Shown piece by piece: positions 8,134 to 15,939 of a stretch of DNA of 64,000 bases. Both the position numbers and the translations under genes were made by a program. The stretch's first letter is position 1; every line of letters begins with the position of its first letter. The stretch spans positions 3,294,001 through 3,358,000 of the forward strand of contig BPGD01000001.1 in the NCBI GenBank assembly GCA_026002855.1, in the 5' to 3' direction. The notes beneath the pieces were generated by a model. It saw nothing but the letters and a program-made list of their open reading frames with translations. It ran no database searches and was not told where the DNA came from. Source of the stretch: Bryobacteraceae bacterium (GTDB lineage: Bacteria; Acidobacteriota; Terriglobia; Bryobacterales; Bryobacteraceae).

Positions 8134-8250
8134 TGTGGAAGATCCTCCACAGGTTACTTCCGCAAAATCTTCCGGAAGTCAGACTGTCGCGACGACCGAC
8201 TTGTGCGCAATTGCCCACAAGTCGAGACTTCCGCGCAATTGCGCGGAAGT
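8134..8250. repeat. Stack of four or five palindromes between head-completion and tail genes
   Basis: The 134-bp gap between two phage genes is filled with inverted repeats: TGTGGA/TCCACA (8134-8139 with 8146-8151), ACTTCCG/CGGAAGT (8156-8162 with 8173-8179), GTCGCGAC (8186-8193), GACTTGTG/CACAAGTC around a GCAATTGC core (8198-8223), and a perfect 24-bp palindrome at 8227-8250 whose left half is ACTTCCGCGCAA. The ACTTCCG arm and GCAATTGC core each recur. The same DNA contains only an out-of-frame 115-codon reading frame that I regard as spurious. Possible roles are a structured RNA, a protein-binding array or a recombination site. Confidence 0.8.
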
Positions 8251-8265
8251 TGCCGGGGGTGATGC

Positions 8266-8721
8266 ATGCCCAGCGTCCGCATCTATCAGAAGAAGCAACT
8301 GCGGCTCGACCTGCTCAACTTCCGCCAGCGGCAGATGTATGAGCTGGGCACGGCGGGCGTTGCGGCGGTCAAGGCGCGGCTCGCCGCGGCGCAGGGGCCG
8401 GAGGACACAGCCGCCAAGCCGCTTACCAAGCGTTATGCGATCTGGAAGACGCGCAAAGGCAAGGGCAACCGCCGCAACCTGACTTTTTCGGGCGACCTGC
8501 TGCGCAACTTCCAGGTCCGCACGGTCAGCGAGAACCGGGCCAAGGCGAACGTCTCGACCCGCAAGGACCGCATCAAGGCCTGGGCCAACCAGAAGCGCGA
8601 GGCGTGGATGGTGTTCTCGCCGAAGAACAAGGCCGCCGTGGTTGAGGCGGCGCGGAAGATGCTGGACGCCATGAAGCCCCGTCTGCTCGTGGAACGCGCA
8701 TTGGGAGGCAAGCAGCGATGA
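8266..8721 (+). CDS. Phage virion or tail-completion protein
   Basis: 151 residues, very basic (many Lys and Arg), starting at ATG 8266 after GGGGGTG. Position and size suit a gpZ/gpU-like tail completion or minor tail protein. The motif TFSGDLLRNFQVRTVSENRAKANVS resembles virion-morphogenesis proteins that attach at the tail top. It overlaps the next gene by 4 bases (ATGA), so translation is coupled. Confidence 0.55.
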   Translation: MPSVRIYQKKQLRLDLLNFRQRQMYELGTAGVAAVKARLAAAQGPEDTAAKPLTKRYAIWKTRKGKGNRRNLTFSGDLLRNFQVRTVSENRAKANVSTRKDRIKAWANQKREAWMVFSPKNKAAVVEAARKMLDAMKPRLLVERALGGKQR

Positions 8722-9191
8722 TCAATCCGGCGGAACTGATCGACAATCTGGTCGCCTTGCTGCGCGATATCCCGGAACTCGTCGCGGAGATGGAGGGCGA
8801 CGCCGAACGGATCTTCGCCTACCACGATCAGTATCCGAAGCGGGCAAGCCTCGCGGCGGCGATTCACGACATGCCCGCGCCGGGGATCATGGCGGCATGG
8901 CAGGGGACGAGCCCCGGGAGCTTCGGCGGCGTCGATGTCTGGCGGCACCAGGTGACTCTCTACCTGCGGGCGCGCGAGACATTTTCGGGCGACCCGCCCA
9001 CCGCCTACTACCGGCTGTTCCGGCTCATCACCAAGGGTGTGCCGACATCGGTCGGAGTGCCGATGCTCAACGTGACGGTCCATCCGTCCTGCCATCCGAT
9101 GGACCTGCCGTCGATCCAGCGGCAAACCGACGCCGAGGGGCTCGACTATTTCGAGACGCCGCTGAGTTTCACGGAGATAGGAGATGACTGA
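8718..9191 (+). CDS. Tail terminator or minor tail protein
   Basis: 157 residues, in the slot of lambda gpU-type tail terminators between head-tail joining genes and the tail tube. The helical N-terminus (LIDNLVALLRDIPELVAEMEGD) followed by a beta-sheet region (WRHQVTLYLRAR, PMLNVTVHPSCHPMDLP) fits the terminator fold. It is translationally coupled to the gene before (ATGA) and overlaps the next small gene by 8 bases. Confidence 0.55.
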   Translation: MINPAELIDNLVALLRDIPELVAEMEGDAERIFAYHDQYPKRASLAAAIHDMPAPGIMAAWQGTSPGSFGGVDVWRHQVTLYLRARETFSGDPPTAYYRLFRLITKGVPTSVGVPMLNVTVHPSCHPMDLPSIQRQTDAEGLDYFETPLSFTEIGDD

Positions 9192-9354
9192 GCACGTGGT
9201 TCTGATCTCGCCCGACGGCGAGGTGCAGGAAGTGGAAGCCACGCCGTCCGAACTTGTGCCGCGCATGATTCGGGGCTGGCGGCAAGTCACTGAAGAGGAG
9301 GTAACGCCTGATGTCCGTCACGCGGATGCAGGAAATCCAGATCTGCTTCGGTAA
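9184..9354 (+). CDS. Small phage protein with SPDG motif
   Basis: 56 residues. ATG at 9184 overlaps the previous stop. The sequence (VVLISPDGEVQEVEATPSELVPRMIRGWRQVTEEE) resembles very small phage proteins found just before the tail tube gene in other siphoviruses. Its end overlaps the start of the tail tube gene by 44 bases, which is unusual but compatible with coupled translation. The function is unknown. Confidence 0.5.
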   Translation: MTEHVVLISPDGEVQEVEATPSELVPRMIRGWRQVTEEEVTPDVRHADAGNPDLLR

Positions 9355-10351
9355 GCAGAAGCAGGCCGACATCTCGACGCCCAACACCGGCGTCCAGATG
9401 TGGCAGTTGCGCAAGCTCAACGCCGCGCTCGCCAATCCGAAGCTGAATACCGAAAACGACGCCGAGGAATTCGGCAAGGGCCACGAGTTCCCGACGCAGT
9501 CGTTCCAGACGTCCTGGGACGTCAACGGGACCATCGAGAAGTATCTCGGCGCGGAGATCGGCGCCTGGGCGATGGCGTTCGGCCTTGGGAAGGTCGTGAA
9601 ATCGGGCACGGTGCCAAACTTCGCCTACACCTGCACGCCGCTGTTTCCTGCAAGCGGGGATGCGGCCGAGCTGCCCTATTTCTCCTTCGTCGAGCAGATC
9701 CGCCCGGGCGCGGGCGTCGTCGTCGACCGGATGGCCGTGGGCTGCGTGGTCGAAGGCTGGACCATCTCGATCGGCTCGGGGCCAGGCCGCGCCAACTCGA
9801 AGATCACTGTCGAGTTCGTGGGCTCGGGGAAATATGTCGAACCCTCGGGCATCACCATGCCCGCGGCGACTGTTGAGAAACTCCTGCCGTCGGCCTCGCT
9901 GGCGCTTTCGATCAATGGCGTCAACTACGTCTCGAACAAGAACATCGTTTCGCTCGAGACCTCGTGGAAGAACAATGTCCGCCTCGATGGCGGCTTCTTC
10001 CCCGGGTCCGGCTTCCAGACGCCCGGCGACGGCGCGAGCGGCGCCATCCGCGGCCGGCTTGAGTTTGGCAACCGCCAGGGGGCGTTGCGCTTTGTCGCCC
10101 GCTTCGAAAACGGCTCGACCGAACTCACAAAGCTCCGCCAGCAGAGCACGGGCACGGCAGTGCTGGCCTTGACCGACGACGCCAACAACTCGCTCGAGAT
10201 CACCTGGCACAAGGTCTCCTTCGCCTCGGCGGAGGTGGGCGAGACGGACGGCATCGTCACCGTCTCGGTCGAGTGCCTGCCGATGTGGGACGAGACCAAC
10301 GGCATCGTCTCGGCCGTGGCCAAGTGCGGCGTGGACGGGATTTGTCAGTAG
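9311..10351 (+). CDS. Major tail tube protein
   Basis: 346 residues, beta-rich, in the expected place before the frameshifted chaperone gene. It should form the stacked hexameric tube through which DNA passes. Features are the N-terminal QEIQICFGKQKQADISTPN stretch, repeated long beta-strands with Gly/Ser turns, and a C-terminal immunoglobulin-like half (VETDGIVTVSVECLP type). The length is at the high end for tail tube proteins, which often carry an extra Ig-like domain. A GAAGAGGAGG ribosome site sits at 9292-9301. Confidence 0.75.
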   Translation: MSVTRMQEIQICFGKQKQADISTPNTGVQMWQLRKLNAALANPKLNTENDAEEFGKGHEFPTQSFQTSWDVNGTIEKYLGAEIGAWAMAFGLGKVVKSGTVPNFAYTCTPLFPASGDAAELPYFSFVEQIRPGAGVVVDRMAVGCVVEGWTISIGSGPGRANSKITVEFVGSGKYVEPSGITMPAATVEKLLPSASLALSINGVNYVSNKNIVSLETSWKNNVRLDGGFFPGSGFQTPGDGASGAIRGRLEFGNRQGALRFVARFENGSTELTKLRQQSTGTAVLALTDDANNSLEITWHKVSFASAEVGETDGIVTVSVECLPMWDETNGIVSAVAKCGVDGICQ

Positions 10352-10362
10352 GGAGGACTCTC

Positions 10363-10965
10363 ATGTTTGACGCGAAGCAACCCATCACCATTCACCTGCG
10401 CACACCCGATGGCGTGAAGCCGGTCCGCGTGCGGTTCCCGACCGACGAGGAGTGGATCGACCGTCAAAAGAAACGCAAGGTCATCGTCAAGCAACTGGGG
10501 CGCGGGGTGTCCGAAACGACGATCCCCGACTCAGCTGAAGCCGATGCCGCCCTGATCGCCAAGATCCGCCTGCCCGAGGAGAATGCGCCCGAAGTCGACG
10601 CCTTCGAGGCCAGCCGCATCATCGAACAACTCAGCCAGACCGATGTCGACGACGTAATCCAGGTGGGCGACGGTTTCTGCGTGACGCTGCGTGTTCTCGG
10701 CGGCGCGGTGAGCCACATGCTGCGAATGCCCTCGGCCAAGGACGTCTTCGAATACCGCCGAGGTTTCGCGCGGGTGCTCGATCTGCCCTACAACCGGCAA
10801 GAGTTGATCATCAACCTCGCGCCGGCGGGCGCGCTCTTCCAGAAGCTGCTTGAATCCTCCGAGGGCTACGCGGGCGACGTGCCCATCATCCACCAGGCCG
10901 TCGCGGTGAAAGCCGCAATTGATGCTCTGGAGGCCGGATTTGAGGAGCGCGAGGGAAACTCCTGA
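10363..10965 (+). CDS. Tail assembly chaperone, short product (gpG-like)
   Basis: 200 residues, starting at ATG 10363 after GGAGGA. It occupies the gpG position between tail tube and tape measure; these chaperones coat the tape measure protein during tail assembly. The sequence is acidic and helical. It ends at TGA 10963-10965, just after a canonical slippery heptamer, so some ribosomes should shift into the -1 frame to give the longer gpGT-like product described separately. Confidence 0.8.
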   Translation: MFDAKQPITIHLRTPDGVKPVRVRFPTDEEWIDRQKKRKVIVKQLGRGVSETTIPDSAEADAALIAKIRLPEENAPEVDAFEASRIIEQLSQTDVDDVIQVGDGFCVTLRVLGGAVSHMLRMPSAKDVFEYRRGFARVLDLPYNRQELIINLAPAGALFQKLLESSEGYAGDVPIIHQAVAVKAAIDALEAGFEEREGNS

Positions 10966-10992
10966 GCGGGGAGTGGCCGGAGCGGCCCTCCC
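10953..10992 (+). promoter_or_regulatory. Programmed -1 frameshift signal: slippery heptamer plus hairpin
   Basis: The heptamer G GGA AAC (10953-10959) is in the correct frame for simultaneous -1 slippage and differs from lambda's G GGA AAG by one base. Nine bases later a GC-rich stem begins: GGGAG (10969-10973) pairs with CTCCC (10988-10992) and GGCC (10975-10978) with GGCC (10984-10987), with a one-base bulge. Slippery site, spacer and stem are all of standard size, and the -1 frame is open for a further 110 codons. Confidence 0.88.
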
Positions 10993-11291
10993 TTCGGTTT
11001 CTGATTCACTGGGCGCTCCGCCGCGAAGAACTCTGCGACCCCGGCCTCTGCCCTGACGCTCCGGACGACGGCGGCCGCTGCGACCACTGCCCGCTCGACA
11101 AGCTGGATGGGGCGCAGTCCTCCGAGGCGGGCCTATTGCTGCGGCGCGCGCTCGACCTTCGGGCGGCGCTGAAGCTGGGTGTCCGGATCGGACTCGATGA
11201 GATCCGTGCGGACGAGTTCCAGGCGCTGGTGGTGCTGGAAGAGGAGCAGGAGAGACTCGACCGGGAAAGGCTAAACGCGAGTCGGCCCTAA
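10953..11291 (+). CDS. Tail assembly chaperone, -1 frame extension (gpT-like part)
   Basis: This frame has no start codon of its own at the left; it is entered by -1 slippage at 10953-10959. After the shift the fusion reads LLSGEWPERPSLRFLIHWALRREELCDPGLCP and so on, about 110 extra residues, ending at TAA 11289-11291. It holds a CxxxxC...CxxC cluster (CDPGLC, CDHC) that could bind a metal. In lambda the gpT half contacts the tail tube protein and brings it to the tape measure. It converges with the DUF4926 gene, whose stop codon overlaps its own. Confidence 0.82.
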   Translation, partial: GKLLSGEWPERPSLRFLIHWALRREELCDPGLCPDAPDDGGRCDHCPLDKLDGAQSSEAGLLLRRALDLRAALKLGVRIGLDEIRADEFQALVVLEEEQERLDRERLNASRP

Positions 11292-11506
11292 GCTGCTTGA
11301 TGAACCGGTTCGTGATGAAGGCGCATGAGCTGTTCTGCTTTCAGGGCAACCATCGCGTATGTGCGCCCTTGATCATCACTGAACTCGACTTCATACACTC
11401 CGGGAGCCCAACTCTCCACAACGGTTCCGACCTGGCCGCGGACCAGACCGTGTTCCGGGAGGTCCTCCAGAAGGGCAACAACGGAATGCAGATTGATTTC
11501 CGTCAT
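11288..11506 (-). CDS. DUF4926 protein
   Basis: 72 residues matching DUF4926: VVALLEDLPEHGLVRGQVGTVVESWAPGVYEVEF with DDQGRTYA. It is a small beta-barrel-like protein. The gene lies 12 bases downstream of the DUF6883 gene on the same strand, antisense to the phage late operon. DUF4926 and DUF6883 genes are often neighbours, and I regard them as a candidate toxin-immunity or toxin-antitoxin pair, but the biochemical role is not established to my knowledge. Its stop codon overlaps that of the tail chaperone extension. Confidence 0.8.
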   Translation of the reverse strand: MTEINLHSVVALLEDLPEHGLVRGQVGTVVESWAPGVYEVEFSDDQGRTYAMVALKAEQLMRLHHEPVHQAA

Positions 11507-11518
11507 ACTCCGCTCTCT

Positions 11519-11848
11519 CTACAGTACATAACAAGTCGTCAGCCTGGGCAAGTCCTCGCCGTTGCGAACGATCCAGGCGCTTCGGATGGATACCTTTCGT
11601 TCACCCCACTGGAACTCGAAATCAATGGTGTAGCGACGCCCGTACGGGGTCGGCGGGCCGGGCACCGCATCACCATTCCGGGCCGCGTCGATCAACGCTT
11701 GTCGCAACGCTTCCGCGTCTCCTTCCGTGATGCCAAGCGAGGCAAAGACGCGCGCTTTGTGACGCCCTCGAGTGTGTTGAAGGTTCAGGCAGTAGGCCGT
11801 CAGCTTCTGAATATCGACAATCGCCCGCTCCCCGTTGGGTAGCCTCAT
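11519..11848 (-). CDS. DUF6883 protein
   Basis: 109 residues matching DUF6883: MRLPNGERAIVDIQKLTAYCLN, then RGRHKARVFASLGI, then PYGRRYTIDFEF and a C-terminal SAWIVRNGEDLPRLTTCYVL. DUF6883 also occurs, as I recall, at the C-terminal ends of polymorphic toxins, which suggests a toxin or effector fold. The start at 11848 is chosen because it is where family similarity begins; the frame is open much further upstream only as an antisense shadow of the tape measure gene. It is first in a two-gene minus-strand unit with DUF4926. Confidence 0.75.
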   Translation of the reverse strand: MRLPNGERAIVDIQKLTAYCLNLQHTRGRHKARVFASLGITEGDAEALRQALIDAARNGDAVPGPPTPYGRRYTIDFEFQWGERKVSIRSAWIVRNGEDLPRLTTCYVL

Positions 11849-11882
11849 CCAGTGCTCAGAGTAGCAATTCCAACACGTCCTC

Positions 11883-14800
11883 ATGCCGGCCGATAACAGG
11901 CTCGAGCTCGTCGTTGAAGTCGATACCAACCGGGCCAATGCGTCCATCAAGAGCGTCAACTCGAGCCTCTCCAGCATGGAGGCTTCGGCGGTGAAGACCG
12001 CCCGAGGCGCGGCGCAGTCGATCGACGGCATGACCGCCGCCATGGTGAAAGGCGCGACAGCCGGGAACCTGCTGGCTGACGCCATCAAGAGCGCACTTAC
12101 CTGGGCCAAGGAGTTCACCGTTGGCTCGGTCATGATGGCCGCCGAGAATGCCAAAGCTGAGGCCTCGCTCAAGGCGCTCGCCAACGCGCACGGCGTAGGC
12201 GCGGCTGCTGCGGCCAGGCAGGTGGCGGCGATCGAAGAGATCGGCTTCGAGTACACCGAAGCCACGCATGCCGTCCAGCGGCTAATCGTTGCCGATCTCG
12301 AGCTATCGAAAGCGCAAGGATTGGCCAAACTCGCCAAGGACGCCGCCGCGGTCCAGAACATCACCGCCGGCGAGGCCCTTGAGTCCATTGTGATGGCCAT
12401 CGAGTCGGGCGCCTCGCGCGGATTGCGCACGCTGGGCCTGTTTGTCGACTTCCAGAAGGAAGCGCAAATCGCCCAGCTTCAGCTCGGGCGCGCCCTGACT
12501 GAGATCGAAGAGAAGCAGATCCGCTACAACGCGGTGATGCGCGAAGGCGCGAAGATCCAGGGCGCGCACGCGGCAGCCTCCCAGACGGTCGAGGGACAAC
12601 TCGGTGCGTTGCGGCGGGAGTTCAACAACCTGCGCGAAGACATCGGGGCCAAATTCCAGGATGACTTCAAGGCGCTGATCGGCAACCTGCGCGGCTTGGT
12701 CGGCTGGCTCCGCGAGAACACGGATCTTCTTAAGAAGTTCGGCGAGGTGGCGCTGTGGGTCTCAGGCGTCCTTGCCACGTACGCCCTGGCCGACAAGATC
12801 ATGGCGCTCGCGAAGTCCATCGCGGCGCTGCAATTGGCAAGCATCAACCCTTACGCCTTGCTCGCTGTAGGCGTGGTGGGCGCGGGCTTCGCCATCTACT
12901 CGCAGTGGAAAGACACCCAGGATCAGCTTCAATCACGTTTTGAAGAGATGCAGCGGAAGGCGCTGCGCGACGACCTGCTGAGCGGCAAGACCAGCGTGGA
13001 CGCGCTACGCAAGCAGGGCATGACTGATGACCAGATCCGCGAGCTTGTCAGCGACAGAAGGTGGCTGCCTGGCGAGCAGCCCTTCGAATATGAAGGCCCC
13101 AAGCTGACCATCAAGACGTCACCGGAGCCGGACCTCGAAGCATTGAAACGCGCGGCCGAGATCCGGAAGCGCCAATTGGAGGTGGAGCGCGAGAGCGCAC
13201 GCGCGCTCGAGGAAGCGCGCCGGCGTGGCTTGAGTGGATTCGCCCGGGACGTGGCCGAGGTCCAGGAGCAGATCCGGAAGTGGACCACCTTTGTTGACGA
13301 GCGCGGCAACGAGCAGCAGATCGCACTTACGCGCAAGGCCTGGGAGAACGTCATCGACGAGCTGCGCGTGCGCCTGGCCAACTGGCAGAAGGATGTCCAG
13401 GAGACTAATCGCAAGAACCTCGCCGAATACCTGGCTGCGGAAGAGGAAGCCGCGCGGCGGCGGCTGGAGATCGAATCACATTTGTTCAGCCAGCGGCTGG
13501 CCTACAACGAGGAGATTGCGAAGCGGAACCTCGATCACCTCGAGCAGATGCTCGGCATTGAGGAGCAGCGGGCAGGTCTGACCCGCGATGCGCAACTGCG
13601 CGCGGTCGAAGCAGCCGATGCCCAGACACTGGAGCAGAAGGTCGCGGTTGAGCAGCGCAAGGCAGCGATCGAGATCGAGTACTTCACGCGGGTCCACGAG
13701 ATCCGCATGCGGTTGTTTGATCTCGAAACCTCGCGGATGGTGATGGAGGAAGAGGCGCAGCTCAAGCGGCTCGGATACCGGGCCGACGAAATCCAGGCGC
13801 GCCTTGCTGAGCTCACCGCACAGCGGAATGAGATCCGGCGGTTCCAGCAGGAGGCCACCGACACCGCAGTCCAGGGCGCGCGCGAAACGGCGGCGATCCG
13901 CCAGGCCCAGTTGATCCGCGACCACAACCAGCGCATCTTCGACTCCTTCAAGCGCCAGGCCGAGGGAGTCTTCGACGCGCTGCTCACCAAGTCGCAGTCC
14001 ATCTGGTCGGCCATTGGGAACTCGCTCAAGACCGCGCTGTTGACGGCCATCAAGGACGTGGTCAGCTCGCGCGTGGCCGCGATGCTGATGCAGTTGTTTA
14101 CTGGAACTCGAGTCTCGCTGGCCGGTGGAGGCGCCTCCGTGGGTGGGGCACTCGGAAGGCTGGGTGGAGTACTCGGCATCGGCGCTGTGCCCGTCTTCGG
14201 CCAAAGCAGCGGCGGTGGCCCCATTCCCGGCGGTGCGGCTGGCGGTTGGGGCACTCCTCCCTTCATCCCTTCGAATGGCGGCGGTGGCTGGAGTGGCCTG
14301 CTCGGCGGATGGAAGGATTTTCTCGGCTTCGGCGGCGGCGTGCAGTACGCGCCGGGCAAGGCCGTGACCTGGGAAGCCGCCACCATGGGGCAGAAACTCG
14401 CGGCGCTCGGCCGCTCCAATGCCGCGCTGCTGGGTGGCGCGACGCTTGCCCTGATGGGCCTCGAGCGCGGCGGCGTCTCGGGTCTCGCGATGACCACCGC
14501 GGGCGGCGCGATGATCGGCTTCAAGTATGGCGGTCCACTCGGCGCGGCGATTGGAGCCGGGATCGGAGCGGTCGCCGGGCTGGTGCGGCTGTTTGTGAAG
14601 GGCGCACAGGAGAAGGCGCGCGAGAAGATCAAGGCGACCTATGGTGTCGACATCCGCGAGAGGAACATCCTCGCCGAGATCGTGAACATCGCCAAACAGG
14701 GCTTCGGCGGCAACCTCGACATGGCGATCCGCAGCCCGCAGATCCGCGATCTGGTCGAGTTGTATGCCCTGTCGACGGGTCAGAGCACGTCGGGCCTTCC

Positions 14801-15095
14801 GGCGACGGTGCGCCCGGTGTCTCTCCTCCAGCAAGGCGGGAGCCTCTTCCAGTCGAGTTCCGGCAGTCTGACGTTGGATCGCATCGGCGGCGGCGCGCCG
14901 TCACCCGCGGCCGCGCCCACGGTGATCAACATCACTGTGCCCGGAGCCAAGGAGTTCTTCGAGAAGGAAACCGTGCGCGTGTTGGTCGAGAATCCGCGCG
15001 CGGTGCAATCGGCGGCGATGACCGCGACCAAGGCCAGCGCCGGCCGTCGCGAGATGACCGGGCTGCAACTGAGTCCAGGGTTGATCCTGTCATGA
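11883..15095 (+). CDS. Tape measure protein
   Basis: 1070 residues, the longest helical protein of the tail module. It sets tail length and is ejected with the DNA. Visible features are an N-terminal helical region, a hydrophobic stretch around residues 295-340 (LWVSGVLATYALADKIMALAKS, YALLAVGVVGAGFAIYSQW), long Glu/Arg/Gln-rich coiled coils around residues 415-720, and a Gly-rich region with more hydrophobic segments towards the C-terminus (about 740-910). By the lambda rule of roughly 1.5 angstrom per residue, a tail of about 150 nm would be expected. Confidence 0.9.
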   Translation: MPADNRLELVVEVDTNRANASIKSVNSSLSSMEASAVKTARGAAQSIDGMTAAMVKGATAGNLLADAIKSALTWAKEFTVGSVMMAAENAKAEASLKALANAHGVGAAAAARQVAAIEEIGFEYTEATHAVQRLIVADLELSKAQGLAKLAKDAAAVQNITAGEALESIVMAIESGASRGLRTLGLFVDFQKEAQIAQLQLGRALTEIEEKQIRYNAVMREGAKIQGAHAAASQTVEGQLGALRREFNNLREDIGAKFQDDFKALIGNLRGLVGWLRENTDLLKKFGEVALWVSGVLATYALADKIMALAKSIAALQLASINPYALLAVGVVGAGFAIYSQWKDTQDQLQSRFEEMQRKALRDDLLSGKTSVDALRKQGMTDDQIRELVSDRRWLPGEQPFEYEGPKLTIKTSPEPDLEALKRAAEIRKRQLEVERESARALEEARRRGLSGFARDVAEVQEQIRKWTTFVDERGNEQQIALTRKAWENVIDELRVRLANWQKDVQETNRKNLAEYLAAEEEAARRRLEIESHLFSQRLAYNEEIAKRNLDHLEQMLGIEEQRAGLTRDAQLRAVEAADAQTLEQKVAVEQRKAAIEIEYFTRVHEIRMRLFDLETSRMVMEEEAQLKRLGYRADEIQARLAELTAQRNEIRRFQQEATDTAVQGARETAAIRQAQLIRDHNQRIFDSFKRQAEGVFDALLTKSQSIWSAIGNSLKTALLTAIKDVVSSRVAAMLMQLFTGTRVSLAGGGASVGGALGRLGGVLGIGAVPVFGQSSGGGPIPGGAAGGWGTPPFIPSNGGGGWSGLLGGWKDFLGFGGGVQYAPGKAVTWEAATMGQKLAALGRSNAALLGGATLALMGLERGGVSGLAMTTAGGAMIGFKYGGPLGAAIGAGIGAVAGLVRLFVKGAQEKAREKIKATYGVDIRERNILAEIVNIAKQGFGGNLDMAIRSPQIRDLVELYALSTGQSTSGLPATVRPVSLLQQGGSLFQSSSGSLTLDRIGGGAPSPAAAPTVINITVPGAKEFFEKETVRVLVENPRAVQSAAMTATKASAGRREMTGLQLSPGLILS

Positions 15096-15538
15096 CGCGA
15101 GCAGAACTCATTGAAAAGATCGCGCGGGCGATCGCGGAGATGGAGGGCTTCAACGCCACCGCCGCGAAGCCGACCCTTGCCCAGCGGAACGCGAATCCGG
15201 GCAACATCCGGCAGTGGCGCGATGCGCGCGGCCGACCGTATCCCACGCATCGCGGCTATGTCGACTTCGTCGCGTGGGCGTCCGAACGGTTTCCCGGCGC
15301 CTCTCGCGAGGAGCTGAGCCGGCGGGCGATCGAGGAGGGCTGGCGGATCCTGCGCTTGCTGGTCGGGCAGTACCTCGATGGGAAGTACACGCAGGGCAAG
15401 CCGCCGACGATTGAGGAGATGTTCCGAGTGTACGCGCCCTCGGCGGACGGAAACCATCCAGCGAACTATGCTCGTTTCGTGGCGGGCCGAATCGGCGCGC
15501 GCCCCGACCAAAGGCTCCACGACCTGGTGACCGCCTGA
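15092..15538 (+). CDS. Virion-associated lysozyme-like protein (P5/transglycosylase type)
   Basis: 148 residues with the pattern IARAIAEMEGF, then RNANPGNIRQWRDARGRPYPTHRGYVDFVAWA, and HPANYARFVAGRIG near the end. The NPGN(I/L)R motif with an upstream Glu is typical of small phage peptidoglycan-cleaving proteins. E in AEMEGF is the likely catalytic residue. It is coupled by ATGA overlap to the tape measure gene, a usual place for tail-associated cell-wall hydrolases. Confidence 0.65.
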   Translation: MTRAELIEKIARAIAEMEGFNATAAKPTLAQRNANPGNIRQWRDARGRPYPTHRGYVDFVAWASERFPGASREELSRRAIEEGWRILRLLVGQYLDGKYTQGKPPTIEEMFRVYAPSADGNHPANYARFVAGRIGARPDQRLHDLVTA

Positions 15539-15939
15539 TGCCCGGCTCGGTTCAGAACGCGGCGCCGCTCGCCGTGCTGCCGGCAAGCCTCTCGCGCGCC
15601 TTCGTTCACGAACGCGAGTATCCCGTTCTGGACAACGAGTACCGCAACGGCGAATCGCAGCGGTCGGTCCAGGCAACAAACAGCCGGAAGCGGTGGCGGC
15701 TGGCCAAGCGGCTGACTGCGGCGCAACTCTCGGCCCTGCGTGATTTCTATGACGCCCGCAAAGGCCCAACCGAGCCGTTCTACTTCTACGACCCGTATGA
15801 GACCAGCCCGAAGTTCTCGCACGACCCGACCGGCCAGGCCATTGCGGGCCGGTACACCGTGCGCTTCGGCGGTCCGTGGGAACAGAGTACTTCACTAACG
15901 CGCACGGATCTAGCGCTGAAGCTGATCGAACTTGCCTGA
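15538..15939 (+). CDS. Minor tail protein near the tail tip (gpM/DUF2460-like)
   Basis: 133 residues, beta-rich, in the position of lambda gpM or distal-tail-like proteins just after the tape measure block. The segment RKRWRLAKRLTAAQLSALRDFYDARKGPTEPFYFYDP is characteristic: a strand-helix pattern followed by a YFYDP loop. The first part of the following 1250-residue protein repeats the same design, so the two may be paralogous domains. The start overlaps the previous stop (TGATG). Confidence 0.65.
   Translation: MPGSVQNAAPLAVLPASLSRAFVHEREYPVLDNEYRNGESQRSVQATNSRKRWRLAKRLTAAQLSALRDFYDARKGPTEPFYFYDPYETSPKFSHDPTGQAIAGRYTVRFGGPWEQSTSLTRTDLALKLIELA

Noticed and set aside
8135-8482. 115-codon plus-strand frame starting in the palindrome array
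   Set aside because: Lies in the wrong frame of the well-formed gene at 8266 and its first part is the translated palindromes.
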